This document shows, one piece after another, positions 7,190-15,747 of a DNA stretch of 64,000 nucleotides. Each line of letters begins with the position of its first letter. The stretch's first letter is position 1. This stretch comes from Pedosphaera sp. Its GTDB lineage: Bacteria; Verrucomicrobiota; Verrucomicrobiia; Limisphaerales; JADLHS01. Location: positions 157,110 to 221,109 of the forward strand of contig SIBJ01000001.1 of NCBI GenBank assembly GCA_009695195.1, in the 5' to 3' direction. Under the pieces are notes generated by a model, which saw only the letters and a program-made list of their open reading frames with translations, ran no database searches and had not been told where the DNA came from. Made by a program: the position numbers and the translations under genes.

Positions 7190-8878
7190 CTAGTTCGTAG
7201 CCGCAGTCTGCTCCTTCCACAGCACCCGTGCGACCCAGTCGCCGAAGCGTTCGGCGGACGCGCGTTCCTTGAGATAGCGCGTGAGCAAGGGGCGGAGTTC
7301 GTTCTCAATCTCGGCGTCCTTGACCATGTCCTTCCAAACTCGATTCAGCCGCGTGCCGGAGGCATTGCCGCCGAGCCAGAGTTGGTAACGGCCCGGCGCT
7401 TTGCCGACGAACGCCATCTCCGCCATGTACGGCCGGGCGCAGCCATTCGGACAGCCAGTCATGCGAATGACAATCTCCTCGCCGTGCAAGCCCACGTCGG
7501 TACAGAGCACTTCGATGCGATCTAACAAGCCCGGCAAAAAGCGCTCCGCTTCGCCAAGTGCGAGGCCGCACGTCGGCAACGCCGGGCATGCCATCGAAGC
7601 GGCGTGCAGCACGCTTGCCTGGTTTTCCACCTGCACGCCGTGGTCGGCGAGCAGCGCCGTGAGCGCGGCTTTGTCGGACTCGGCGACGTTGGCGAGGATG
7701 ACGTTTTGATTTGCGGTGAGGCGAAACTCCACGTTGGGAAATTTTTCCGCCACGCGACGCAGGCCGGTTTTCATTTCGTGGCTTTCCACGTCCTTGACGC
7801 GGCCCATCTCGACGAACAATCCCAGAAACCAGTTCCCGTCCACCTGTTTCCGCCAGCCGTAGAGGTCGCCCATCGTGGTGAAAACACAAGGCTTCGCGGG
7901 CGCGAGCTTCACAGCGGCGCGCTTCTCGATTTCCGCGCGCGTCCAGTCCGCGCCGCGTTCTTGCACGACGTATTTCAGCCGCGCGTGCTTGCGATCCGTG
8001 CGGTCGCCGAAATCGCGATGCACCGTCAACACCGCCTTCGCCACGTCCACGAGTTTGTCGGGTGTGAAGAAGCCGAGCACGTCCGCGAGCCGCGCGTAAG
8101 TTTCCGCGTTGCCATGGCTGCGCCCCATGCCGCCGCCGACGGCGAGGTTGTAGCCGACGACCTGGTCGTTCTCCACGACGGCGATGAAGCCGAGGCAGTT
8201 CGTGAACACGTCCATGTCGTTCACCGGCGGGATGACAAACGCGATCTTGAATTTCCGTGGCAGATAAGTTTTGCCGTACAGCGGGTCCTCGAAATTCTTG
8301 TTCTCCGGCGCTTCGTTGTTGAGTTGCACGCCGTCAATCCAGATCGAGTGATACGCCTTGGTCTCCGGCGCGAGCGCCAGCGCCACGCGGTAACAATCTT
8401 CGAAGACCCGCGCGCGCGCGACGGTGTAAGCCGGCGTGGGCGGGGCCATGACGTTGCGGTTCACGTCACCGCAAGCCGCGAGCGTGGAGAGCAGCGAATC
8501 GTTGATCGCCTTCACGAGCGGACGCAGGCCGGACTTCACCACGCCATGAAACTGGATGCTTTGCCGCGTCGTGATGCGCAGCGTGTTGTTGCCGTAGCGC
8601 ATCGCGAGATCGTCGAACACGCGCCATTGATTCGAGGTCATCACCCCGCCGGGAATGCGGCCGCGAATCATCATCAGGTATTTCTTGCCCGACTTGCGGA
8701 GGTCGCGGTCGTCCTGCTGATACGAGCCATGAAACTTGAGGAACTGCCCGTCGTCCTCCGAGAAATGATCCGTGCGGTCGTCCGCGATGGTCGCGGCAAT
8801 ATCGCCCGCCAGCGTGGGGCTGGCGTACTTCAGAAACTCGTTGCGCGTTACGACTGACGTTACGTCGTTTTCAATCAT
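7190..8878 (-). CDS. sir: Sulfite reductase (ferredoxin/NADPH hemoprotein subunit)
   Basis: Six-electron reduction of sulfite to sulfide at a coupled siroheme-[4Fe-4S] centre. The 562-residue protein has the two cysteine pairs that ligate the centre, C431-x5-C437 (CPALPTC) and C476-x3-C480 (CPNGC). The siroheme-binding TTRQSIQFHGV is near the N-terminus. Two nitrite/sulfite reductase repeats give the usual length. Neighbouring cysH, cysD and cysN make sulfite rather than nitrite the likely substrate. It is the first gene of the operon and is preceded by a good sigma70-type promoter. No flavoprotein CysJ is in the window, so the electron donor may be ferredoxin. Confidence 0.93.
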   Translation of the reverse strand: MIENDVTSVVTRNEFLKYASPTLAGDIAATIADDRTDHFSEDDGQFLKFHGSYQQDDRDLRKSGKKYLMMIRGRIPGGVMTSNQWRVFDDLAMRYGNNTLRITTRQSIQFHGVVKSGLRPLVKAINDSLLSTLAACGDVNRNVMAPPTPAYTVARARVFEDCYRVALALAPETKAYHSIWIDGVQLNNEAPENKNFEDPLYGKTYLPRKFKIAFVIPPVNDMDVFTNCLGFIAVVENDQVVGYNLAVGGGMGRSHGNAETYARLADVLGFFTPDKLVDVAKAVLTVHRDFGDRTDRKHARLKYVVQERGADWTRAEIEKRAAVKLAPAKPCVFTTMGDLYGWRKQVDGNWFLGLFVEMGRVKDVESHEMKTGLRRVAEKFPNVEFRLTANQNVILANVAESDKAALTALLADHGVQVENQASVLHAASMACPALPTCGLALGEAERFLPGLLDRIEVLCTDVGLHGEEIVIRMTGCPNGCARPYMAEMAFVGKAPGRYQLWLGGNASGTRLNRVWKDMVKDAEIENELRPLLTRYLKERASAERFGDWVARVLWKEQTAATN

Positions 8879-8899
8879 AAAATTCTAAACCGGATAGAG

Positions 8900-8928
8900 A
8901 TTATTTACTGTCACGAAATGCCTGTCAA
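8900..8928 (-). promoter_or_regulatory. Sigma70-type promoter of the sulfate reduction operon
   Basis: Read on the minus strand, TTGACA (8928-8923) and AATAAT (8905-8900) are separated by 17 bases. Transcription would begin about 15-20 bases before the sulfite reductase start at 8878. The surrounding spacer is clearly AT-richer than the genes. Confidence 0.6.
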
Positions 8929-8943
8929 ATAAGTTTTTTAAGC

Positions 8944-8973
8944 GACTTAAGTCAGGTGGGGAATATAATCCCT
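8944..8973. promoter_or_regulatory. Palindromes upstream of the operon promoter
   Basis: GACTTAAGTC (8944-8953) is a perfect 10-bp palindrome. GGGAATATAATCCC (8959-8972) is a near palindrome with one mismatched pair. Both lie just upstream of the -35 element, where an activator or repressor of sulfur genes could bind. No known operator is recognised. Confidence 0.35.
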
Positions 8974-9046
8974 ATCAAGTTGAAGTAGATTAAAACGGTC
9001 GGACAATCTGGCGGTGAATGGCAGAGGGCGGACAACCTTTTCACGC

Positions 9047-10180
9047 TCACTCGTTCACATGGATGACCTTGGCCGGTGGAAAGCCATTGAAGTAAGTCGC
9101 CGACGCGCTGCCGTACGCGCCGATGTTTTCGGCATACACGAGGTTATCCACTTCCAGTTCCGGCAGCAGGTCCGATTGTGAAATACAGTCCAGCCCGTCG
9201 CACGTCTGGCCGAACACCGCGCACACTTCCTTCTTCCCGGACTTGAACGCCTGCAACGGATACTGGCAATGGTCGAAAATAATTCCGCTGAACGTGTGAT
9301 ACACGCTGTCGTCAATGTAGTAACACCGCTTGCCGTTGCGCACCGCCTTGCCGATGACGCGCGCGACCGACGTGGCGGCGGTGGCGACGAGAAATCTTCC
9401 CGGCTCGGCGAGAATCTGGATGTCCGGTGGGAACAAACGCTTGATCTCCGCATTGATGACGCGCGCGAGTTCGGGGAACGGTTTCACGTGTTTGTTGTAC
9501 GGCGCGGGAAATCCGCCGCCGATGTCGAGAATCTTGATCTCGTGTCCGCGCTCGCGCGCTTCCTTCATCACGGCGGCGGCGGCGTTGAACGCCTGGACAA
9601 AGTTTTCAAAGTTCGTGCATTGACTGCCGACGTGAAAGCTCAAGCCTTCGACCACCAGCCCGCGCTGCTGCGCCGCCAGGATCAAATCCACCGCCTCGCC
9701 CGGATCGCAGCCGAACTTGTTCGAGAGTTCGCACTGTGAACCCGTGTTCGCCACCGCGAGCCGCAACACCACCCCCGCGTGCGGCGCGAATTTTTGGATC
9801 TTCTCCAACTCGGTCACGTTGTCATAGGTGACGAGCGGTTTGTATTTGTCGAGCGCGAGCAACGTCTCCTTCGGCTTCGTCGGGTTCGCGTAGATGATTT
9901 TGTCCCAGATGAAATCCTGCTGCGCCTTGGCCGGAAGTTTTTTGATGTTCTCGTAAACGAGCATGAACTCCGGCAGCGACGCCACGTCGAAGCTCGCGCC
10001 CGCTTTGTAAAGCGTCCGGACGATTGCCGGCTCCGCGTTGGCCTTCACGGCGAAGTAGCACTGCACGCGCGGCAGATACTTGCGGAACGACGCGTAATTC
10101 CGCCGGATTTCGTCGTGGTCCACGATGACCAGCGGCGTGCCGTGTCGCTTCGCGAGTGACTGGAGTTGTTTCTTGGTCAT
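9047..10180 (-). CDS. Ornithine/lysine-type decarboxylase, alanine-racemase fold
   Basis: A PLP-dependent group IV decarboxylase of 377 residues. The PLP lysine is in YFAVKANAEP (Lys46). HVGSQC and DIGGGFPAPY follow, then AEPGRFLVA, which holds the phosphate-binding and catalytic residues. FGQTCDGLDC near the end carries the catalytic cysteine. The ending (YAENIGAYGSASATYFNGF) is as in ornithine decarboxylase rather than diaminopimelate decarboxylase. It would produce putrescine from ornithine, with lysine or a carboxynorspermidine-type substrate as alternatives. A DHS-like gene and an agmatine deiminase nearby support a polyamine role. Confidence 0.88.
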   Translation of the reverse strand: MTKKQLQSLAKRHGTPLVIVDHDEIRRNYASFRKYLPRVQCYFAVKANAEPAIVRTLYKAGASFDVASLPEFMLVYENIKKLPAKAQQDFIWDKIIYANPTKPKETLLALDKYKPLVTYDNVTELEKIQKFAPHAGVVLRLAVANTGSQCELSNKFGCDPGEAVDLILAAQQRGLVVEGLSFHVGSQCTNFENFVQAFNAAAAVMKEARERGHEIKILDIGGGFPAPYNKHVKPFPELARVINAEIKRLFPPDIQILAEPGRFLVATAATSVARVIGKAVRNGKRCYYIDDSVYHTFSGIIFDHCQYPLQAFKSGKKEVCAVFGQTCDGLDCISQSDLLPELEVDNLVYAENIGAYGSASATYFNGFPPAKVIHVNE

Positions 10181-10240
10181 GTGAAACGCAAATTGCAGAC
10201 GCGGCTTTAAGTACTTTCGGGTCGCGGCACAAGATAATTC

Positions 10241-10315
10241 GTTTTGCGTTTTCGTGATGCGTCAAGTATGAACCGGACTTCCAACAGCCACTTGACGCAA
10301 CACGCAAAACGCAAC
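10241..10315. repeat. Inverted repeat upstream of the decarboxylase
   Basis: Arms GTTTTGCGTTTTCGTGATGC (10241 on) and its near complement ending at 10315 flank a 22-base loop. The motif TTGACGCA is shared by both arms. The repeat fills most of the 245-base spacer between the divergent decarboxylase gene and the fucose isomerase relic. I see no gene in that spacer. Confidence 0.6.
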
Positions 10316-10425
10316 CCGAGTTCTGGCAGTTCCCATGGGCCGCTTGGCAAAATTCTCAATAACTCCTTGCTGACGAACCCCGCCCGCACCGGCATACTCC
10401 CCGAGCATTCTCAAGCGAAGTTAAG

Positions 10426-10844
10426 AACGCAAAACAACCCACCCTCGCCGTCATCTACGGCAACCGCGACTTCTTTCCCGACCATCTCGTAACCGAAGCA
10501 CGGGCGGACATTGCCAAACTTTTTGAGAAGCTCGGCATCAAGGCCGTCCAGCTCGGTGAAAAGGATTCCAAGCTCGGCGGCGTGGAGACGCACGGCGACG
10601 CCCGCAACTGTGCGGAACTGTTTCGCAAGCACGCCGATGAAATTGACGGCGTGCTCGTGTGCCTGCCGAACTTCGGTGACGAAAAGGGCGTGGCCGACAC
10701 GCTCAAGATGTCCAAGCTCAACGTGCCGGTGTTGATTCAAGGTTACCCCGATGATCTCAAGCGCCTCGATGTCGCCCGCCGCCGCGACGCCTACTGCGGA
10801 AAAATTTCCGTCGCCAACAATCTCGTCCAGGCCGGCATCAAGTT
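10426..10844 (+). pseudogene. L-fucose/arabinose isomerase family, N-terminal fragment
   Basis: The frame reads TLAVIYGNRDFFPDHLVTEA and continues with VLVCLPNFGDEKGVADTL, VLIQGYPDDLKRLDVARRRD and AYCGKISVANNLVQAGIKFS. This is the N-terminal part of the fucose isomerase family (about 135 residues). No start codon is visible upstream in frame, so the 5' end may also be lost. The sequence stops being isomerase at about 10845 and continues out of frame as an FGGY kinase. The fragment lacks the catalytic C-terminal half and should be inactive. Confidence 0.75.
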
Positions 10845-11795
10845 TTCGCCACCGACCACACGAACGCGAGCCGCACGTTGCTCTACGACATCAGCAAGTT
10901 GCGCTGGGACGAAGGTCTTTGTGCGTTGTTCGAAGTGCCGATGCGCGCGTTGCCGGAAGCGCGCGATTGCAGCGCAGCGTTCGGCGAGACCGATCTCGGC
11001 GGGCTGCTGGCCAGACCCATTCCCATTCGCGGCGTCATCGGCGATGCGCAGAGTTCGCTCTTCGCACAACGCTGCTTTGAGCCAGGCGAGGCGAGGATCA
11101 CCATCGGCACGGGTTCGACCGTGATGTTGAACCTCGGCGGTGCGCCGCGATTTTCTGAAGGCGGCGCGGTAACAACGATTGCCTGGGCGCACAATGGCAA
11201 GCCGACGCATTGCTTCGAAGGCATCAGCAATTATTCGGCGGCGACGGTGGAGTGGTTGAAGAATCAACTCGGTTTGATCACGAGTGCGCGAGAGATCAGC
11301 GCGCTCGCCGCGGCGGTGCCGGACAATGGCTGCGTTTATCTCGTGCCGGCATTTGCGGGATTGAGCGCGCCGTATTGGAAACCGGACGCGCGCGCGGCAA
11401 TCGTCGGACTCTCCGCCCACAGCACGCGGCAACACGTCGCGCGCGCGGCGGAGGAATCCATCGCCTACCAATTGCGCGATGTGCTCGACATGATGAAGCA
11501 GGATTCCAGCATGTCGCTCGCCCGCGTTCATGCCGACGGTGGCGCGACTCGCGATAAATTCCTGATGCAATTCATCGCCGACATGACGGGCATCGAAGTG
11601 CTCGTGTCGAACGTAGCGGAATGTTCGCCGCTCGGCGCGGCGCTGTTGGGCGGATTGGGGCTGGGCGTGTTTTCGTCGTTGGAACAACTGGCGTCGCTGC
11701 CGCGCGAGGCCACCGCGTTCCGACCGACGATGAGCGCGGAGTTGGTGGAAAAGAATTATGCCGGATGGAAGCAGGCGGTGAAACGGGTTTTATGA
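10845..11795 (+). pseudogene. FGGY carbohydrate kinase (glycerol kinase-like), N-terminus missing
   Basis: Begins abruptly at FATDHTNASRTLLYDI, which in glycerol kinases lies roughly 170 residues into the protein. It continues through GVIGDAQSSLFAQRCFEPGE, ITIGTGSTVMLNLGG, NGCVYLVPAFAGLSAPYW and VHADGGATRDKFLMQF to the normal C-terminus. The N-terminal ATPase half-domain is absent. The junction with the isomerase fragment lies within AAGTTTTCGCC (10840-10850) and shifts the frame, as expected for a deletion between two sugar-utilisation genes. An ATG at 10878 could start a shorter product, but that would lack the phosphate-binding loops. Confidence 0.8.
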
Positions 11796-11922
11796 AAACA
11801 CCAAGCTCCAACATCCAGAGAAGCTCCAAATCTCAAACACCAAACGGCACGCGGCGCGGTTTTGGAGCTTGGTTGTTGGTGCTTCTCTGGAGCTTGGCTG
11901 TTGGTGCTTGGAATTTCCTCCG
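11796..11922. repeat. Inverted repeat built of CCAAGCTCCAAC words
   Basis: The left half has CCAAGCTCCAACATCCAGAG and CTCCAAATCTCAAACACCAA. The right half has the complementary wording, TTTTGGAGCTTGGTTGTTGG and CTCTGGAGCTTGGCTGTTGG. It separates the kinase relic from the convergent DHS-like gene. The same family occurs at 50323-50452 and, in simpler form, at 44180-44309. Confidence 0.75.
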
Positions 11923-11930
11923 CGCTCCGG

Positions 11931-13139
11931 TCAATACACCGGCTCGCTACCATCCAGCATCTTCACCTTGTTGTGGACGAAGTATTCCTTCGTCAGCGCC
12001 TTCATCATCTTCGGCAGTTGATCGTAGAGCCGCTTCAACTTGCGCGGCTTGCGCTTCGCGAGCGCGTAGTGCGTGAGCAGCGGCATCGCGATGGTCGTGT
12101 CCGTGTAGCAAACGACGGCGTCGGGGAGTTTGGTGGGATCGACCTTGCCCCAGCTCACGGCTTCGCCGGGTGTTGCGCCGGAGAGACCGCCGGTGTCGGG
12201 CCGCGCGTCGGTGACCTGGATGAAAAAGTCCTGGCCGACTTCTTTCATGCGCAGCACCTCCTGAATCTGCGGCTCGGTCTGGAGCGTGAAATTCTTCGGA
12301 CTGCCGCCGCCCCAGAGGACGACGCCGCTGCGACCGCCGTTGCGTTTGGCCGCGAGGACGATGGCAGTGGATTCGTTGACGTCAATGGATGGGTTCACGC
12401 GGAGCTTGCTGCCGCGCAGTTCCACGCCCGCGACATTCATGCCGATGGTGGAGTCGCCGGGCGAACTGGTGAAGCACGGCACGCCCGCGCGATACGCGGC
12501 GGCCATCACGGACACGTCCTTGAGCTTGTTCTTGCGTTCCCATTCGGCGGCGTATTTGCCGATGAGATGATGCAGTTCGGTCGTGCCCATTTCCTTCTGA
12601 AATTCCGGCAGGCAAAACATTTCGCGCAACAATTCATCCGTGGCCATCAAGCCGTCGGAATAGGGGATCACCACGTCGTAAATGCGGACGAGGTCGTTGT
12701 CGCGCAGGTCGGTGTCGTCGAATTTGAAACTGCCGGAGTGGACCGGGTAGTTCAGCGCGAAGTGCAGGTCATGATAAAGATTCGCGCCGGTGGAAACGAT
12801 CCAGTCCACGAAGCCGGCCTTGATGAGCGGGATGATGCTGGAGCAACCGAGGCCGGCTGGCGTGAGCGCGCCGGAGATGCTCATGCCGATGGTCACGTCG
12901 GCGTCCAACATGCGGTCGGTGTAAAGCTGACAGGCTTCCTTGAGCCGCGCGGAGTTGTAGGCGAGGAAGCACTCGTCAATGATGTAGGTAAGTTTTTCCT
13001 TGCCGGTGAGGTTCTTGGGCTGGATGCGCTTGCCCGCCATGTATTTCTTTTTGTGCGGGCAGTTCTTCTCCTTCATCCATTCGGGCATGTCGGCAACGGC
13101 TTCGCGGTTGTGAATTTTGTGTCGTTCGGTTCTGGCCAT
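11931..13139 (-). CDS. Deoxyhypusine synthase-like protein (bacterial)
   Basis: A 402-residue member of the deoxyhypusine synthase family, NAD- and spermidine-dependent aminobutyl transferases. GMSISGALTPAGLG, IVSTGANLYHDLHF, PCFTSSPGDSTIG and EAVSWGKV are the family landmarks. Lys in GGGSPKNF sits where the catalytic lysine of DHS occurs. Bacteria lack eIF5A, so the usual role cannot apply. Homospermidine synthesis or modification of another protein are the likely options. The nearby ornithine decarboxylase and agmatine deiminase fit a polyamine role. The start MARTERHKIHNREAV is reasonable. No other gene overlaps. Confidence 0.85.
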   Translation of the reverse strand: MARTERHKIHNREAVADMPEWMKEKNCPHKKKYMAGKRIQPKNLTGKEKLTYIIDECFLAYNSARLKEACQLYTDRMLDADVTIGMSISGALTPAGLGCSSIIPLIKAGFVDWIVSTGANLYHDLHFALNYPVHSGSFKFDDTDLRDNDLVRIYDVVIPYSDGLMATDELLREMFCLPEFQKEMGTTELHHLIGKYAAEWERKNKLKDVSVMAAAYRAGVPCFTSSPGDSTIGMNVAGVELRGSKLRVNPSIDVNESTAIVLAAKRNGGRSGVVLWGGGSPKNFTLQTEPQIQEVLRMKEVGQDFFIQVTDARPDTGGLSGATPGEAVSWGKVDPTKLPDAVVCYTDTTIAMPLLTHYALAKRKPRKLKRLYDQLPKMMKALTKEYFVHNKVKMLDGSEPVY

Positions 13140-13300
13140 AATGTTTTATCGGTTGAAAATTTAGCGGCGCACACGATACGCGGCGCGACGCAGAAGCCAA
13201 TAAATTATTTTAACCACGGATGGACACGGATAAACACGGATTCAAATTACCGCGAAGGAACACACAGACCGCAAAGAATTGAACCGCTGATGAATTCAAA
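13140..13300. repeat. Spacer with CACGGATG-type repeat
   Basis: Holds the tandem words ACCACGGATGGACACGGATA and AACACGGATTC (13212-13243), the same family that bounds the GxxExxY unit. It also holds a second motif near AACACACAGACCGCAAAG. I see no gene here. It separates the DHS-like gene from the restriction cluster. Confidence 0.55.
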
Positions 13301-13651
13301 TCACTTCTTCGTCAGCACAACAAATTTCATCCCGCGCTGCTTGCACCAAATACGGGCGCGCTCATGCTTTCGCACGGTATCCGGACTGTCGAGGAATTGC
13401 CCGCCCTTCATCTCGTGCAGTTCAATCATGTTATCAATTTTCTGGATGAGAAAGTCTGGGCGATAGCCGCGCTTGTTGCCGGCCTCGGTGATGTATTCGA
13501 TGACGATGCCGTGCTGCTTAGTCCACTTGGCGACGGTTTTGTCGCGCTCCAGCATCGTCATGTATTGCTTCTCCCAACCCGAATCATAACGCTCGACCGA
13601 GTAGGCCGATTTCTTAGGATTCTCAAAGTCGCCATGTTCACTTGCTGGCAT
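13301..13651 (-). CDS. TnsA-like PD-(D/E)xK endonuclease subunit
   Basis: A 116-residue protein with the order of a TnsA/VRR-type nuclease. An early glutamate is in SGWEKQYMTML (about residues 24-34). YRPDFLI supplies the catalytic Asp, and ELHEMKGG supplies the ExK. The start overlaps the helicase stop by 14 bases, so the two are co-translated. In type III restriction enzymes the nuclease is the C-terminal domain of Res. Here it appears to be a separate gene. It is probably the cleavage subunit of this restriction system, though activity is not proven. Confidence 0.75.
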   Translation of the reverse strand: MPASEHGDFENPKKSAYSVERYDSGWEKQYMTMLERDKTVAKWTKQHGIVIEYITEAGNKRGYRPDFLIQKIDNMIELHEMKGGQFLDSPDTVRKHERARIWCKQRGMKFVVLTKK

Positions 13652-15746
13652 TGGACGACTCCTTTCGATATTTGATGATGCTGTTCACCAGCCCTTGCCG
13701 CTGTTTGAAATTCCCAATCAATGTGTGCCGATGTCGGATTGCGTGAATCAGAAGTTCCGACGAGGCGCTGCCTGCCGTTGCGCCGCTGAGCAACTTTGCG
13801 CGGACGTGATCCATCAGCACGCCGTAAAAATAACCAAGCTCGTGACTGCCGATGCCTTCGTCTGCGAGCAACGCGCTTGCGATGTCGCGCACCAAATTTT
13901 TTAGCACGTCAACAAGCTCCTCTTTGCTCAATGTGTTTTCAGCGGACTTGGGGCGTGCGTGCTGTGGCGGGTCAATGATTTGAGTGAAATCACTTTTGAA
14001 CAAATCCTTGCCCTCGACGCCCTCGATCTCCACGCGGGAAATTTCCACGTCCGCTCCGTATTCAAAGGAGTCGAGCACAGCTTGCCAGTCTTCGTAATCC
14101 TTCAGGTCAACCACCAGATCGTCGAGGTCGCTCAAATCAATGCCTTCCTTTTCGCATTCGAGCGGTTCGGGAACTTGAATCAGCTTGTCCTCGTTCACAA
14201 GCAACTGCGGTTTGCGTTTTGGTGGCAAGTCATCTTCGATGCCAAACAAATCACCCTGGTCAATTCCGGTTTTGACTTTCGCGCCGACCATGTCCCAGAG
14301 CCACTGGTGATCAAGTTTCTCATGGTCAACAATCGCGCAAAATTCCTGGGCATCTTCGCCACGCTGGTTGAGCCGCAAACCGCGACCAACGACTTGCTGC
14401 CCATAAACTCGCGATGAAAATTTCCGCAGCAAAAGAATCGCCGACACCGGCGGCACGTCCCAGCCTTCGCGCAGCATCAGCACGCTCACGACCGCCCGAA
14501 CCTTTGAACCTTCTTCAATCAGGCGTTTGGCTTTGCTCAAGTCGCCGAGTTTCCGCTCCAAACTCCGCTGCGATTCTTCAAGTGCCTTGCCGCGCTTGCC
14601 GATGATACCCGCCATGATTCGCTCTTCGTCGGATGATTCCTCGGTGACAAGCAGCGAATTGATTCCAAAACCGCCCGATTCTTTTTTCTCTTTCAGCATT
14701 TCATGCGCGGCACGCGCGTCCTTGATGCAAATCGCCACGACAAAAAGAATCGGCTGGTAACTTCCGCCCGCCAGCGATTCCGAGCGCCGCTCCTGTTCCG
14801 TGAGGCGTTCCAACGCAATCGCAATCTGTTTGTGCATCGGGTCGGCGTCAGTCACCCACTGCGTTGCGCTCAATCCCTTTTCAATCTTGTCAAACTCCTC
14901 GTCCATCTCATCCACCGTGCGCCGCTCGCCCGTTTCGGGATTTGTGTAGGTGAGTTGCACCGACGAAAGTTTCGGCTGATAAACCACCACGCTCTTGATG
15001 ATGGGCGGCACTTGCGATTGTGCGTCGTAAATGCCGAACTCATAAATCATCTGTGCGTCCGGCGTCTGGCCGTCGGCGCGGTCGGGCGTGGCCGTGGTGT
15101 CGAGCCGGAACTTGCAACGCTTCGAAAGCGTGTAAAGCACGTTGTCGTATTCCGCTGCGGGCGTGTTGTGTGCCTCGTCGTTGAACACCGCCAACTCGCT
15201 CACATAATTCATGATTACCGCCAGGTTTCGCTGGCCGGTGATGTGCGTCTGGTAAAGCTGCTGGATGTTTCCCAGCACAACGCCGTTGTCGAGGATGCCT
15301 TGCGGCGCTGCGCCGCGTTCGAGGACGTGCAATCCAAGTTCGTTCGTGTAATGCTCCGCGCCCGCCGGAAAAAAACCAAACGTGCGGAACACCTTCGCCT
15401 CCGCAAAATCATCTTCGAGCCGGTCGCGCACAATGGTGTTCGGGCAAAGCAGCAGAAACTTGTTCACGCCATGCGCGTATTTCAGCCACGCCACTACCGC
15501 GCCAATGATGCTCGTCTTGCCGCCGCCGGTGACGATGTTCAGCAACGCCTCTTTGATGTGCAGCAATTCAAAGGAATAAATCGCCCGCTGCACCGCCTCC
15601 ATCTGATGCGGCCAAAGAACGCGCTTGCCTTCCTTCGGCTCGCGCAAATGTTCGAGGAAATCCCGCGAGAGCGGATTGATGTCCGGGAAGTCGGCTTCGA
15701 CCCATTCGCGAAAGTCGCGCTCATATTTGAGGAATGCGTTGAACAT
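13638..15746 (-). CDS. Type III-like restriction system helicase (Res)
   Basis: A 702-residue superfamily 2 ATPase. It has a PHQMEAV Q-motif region, Walker A TGGGKTS (73-79), Walker B DEAH in VFNDEAHNTP (about 189), TTATPDRADG (motif III-like), and motif VI QVVGRGLRLNQRG in the second RecA domain. It ends without a nuclease domain, which is supplied by the next gene. The start lies one base after the methyltransferase stop, so the three genes form one operon. It would translocate or scan DNA to bring recognition complexes together for cleavage. Confidence 0.87.
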   Translation of the reverse strand: MFNAFLKYERDFREWVEADFPDINPLSRDFLEHLREPKEGKRVLWPHQMEAVQRAIYSFELLHIKEALLNIVTGGGKTSIIGAVVAWLKYAHGVNKFLLLCPNTIVRDRLEDDFAEAKVFRTFGFFPAGAEHYTNELGLHVLERGAAPQGILDNGVVLGNIQQLYQTHITGQRNLAVIMNYVSELAVFNDEAHNTPAAEYDNVLYTLSKRCKFRLDTTATPDRADGQTPDAQMIYEFGIYDAQSQVPPIIKSVVVYQPKLSSVQLTYTNPETGERRTVDEMDEEFDKIEKGLSATQWVTDADPMHKQIAIALERLTEQERRSESLAGGSYQPILFVVAICIKDARAAHEMLKEKKESGGFGINSLLVTEESSDEERIMAGIIGKRGKALEESQRSLERKLGDLSKAKRLIEEGSKVRAVVSVLMLREGWDVPPVSAILLLRKFSSRVYGQQVVGRGLRLNQRGEDAQEFCAIVDHEKLDHQWLWDMVGAKVKTGIDQGDLFGIEDDLPPKRKPQLLVNEDKLIQVPEPLECEKEGIDLSDLDDLVVDLKDYEDWQAVLDSFEYGADVEISRVEIEGVEGKDLFKSDFTQIIDPPQHARPKSAENTLSKEELVDVLKNLVRDIASALLADEGIGSHELGYFYGVLMDHVRAKLLSGATAGSASSELLIHAIRHRHTLIGNFKQRQGLVNSIIKYRKESSNASK

Positions 15747-15747
15747 T

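Noticed and set aside
11862..13466. 534-codon plus-strand ORF opposite the DHS-like gene
   Set aside because: His/Arg/Val-rich shadow of a conserved enzyme on the other strand. It also runs through two repeat-bearing spacers.
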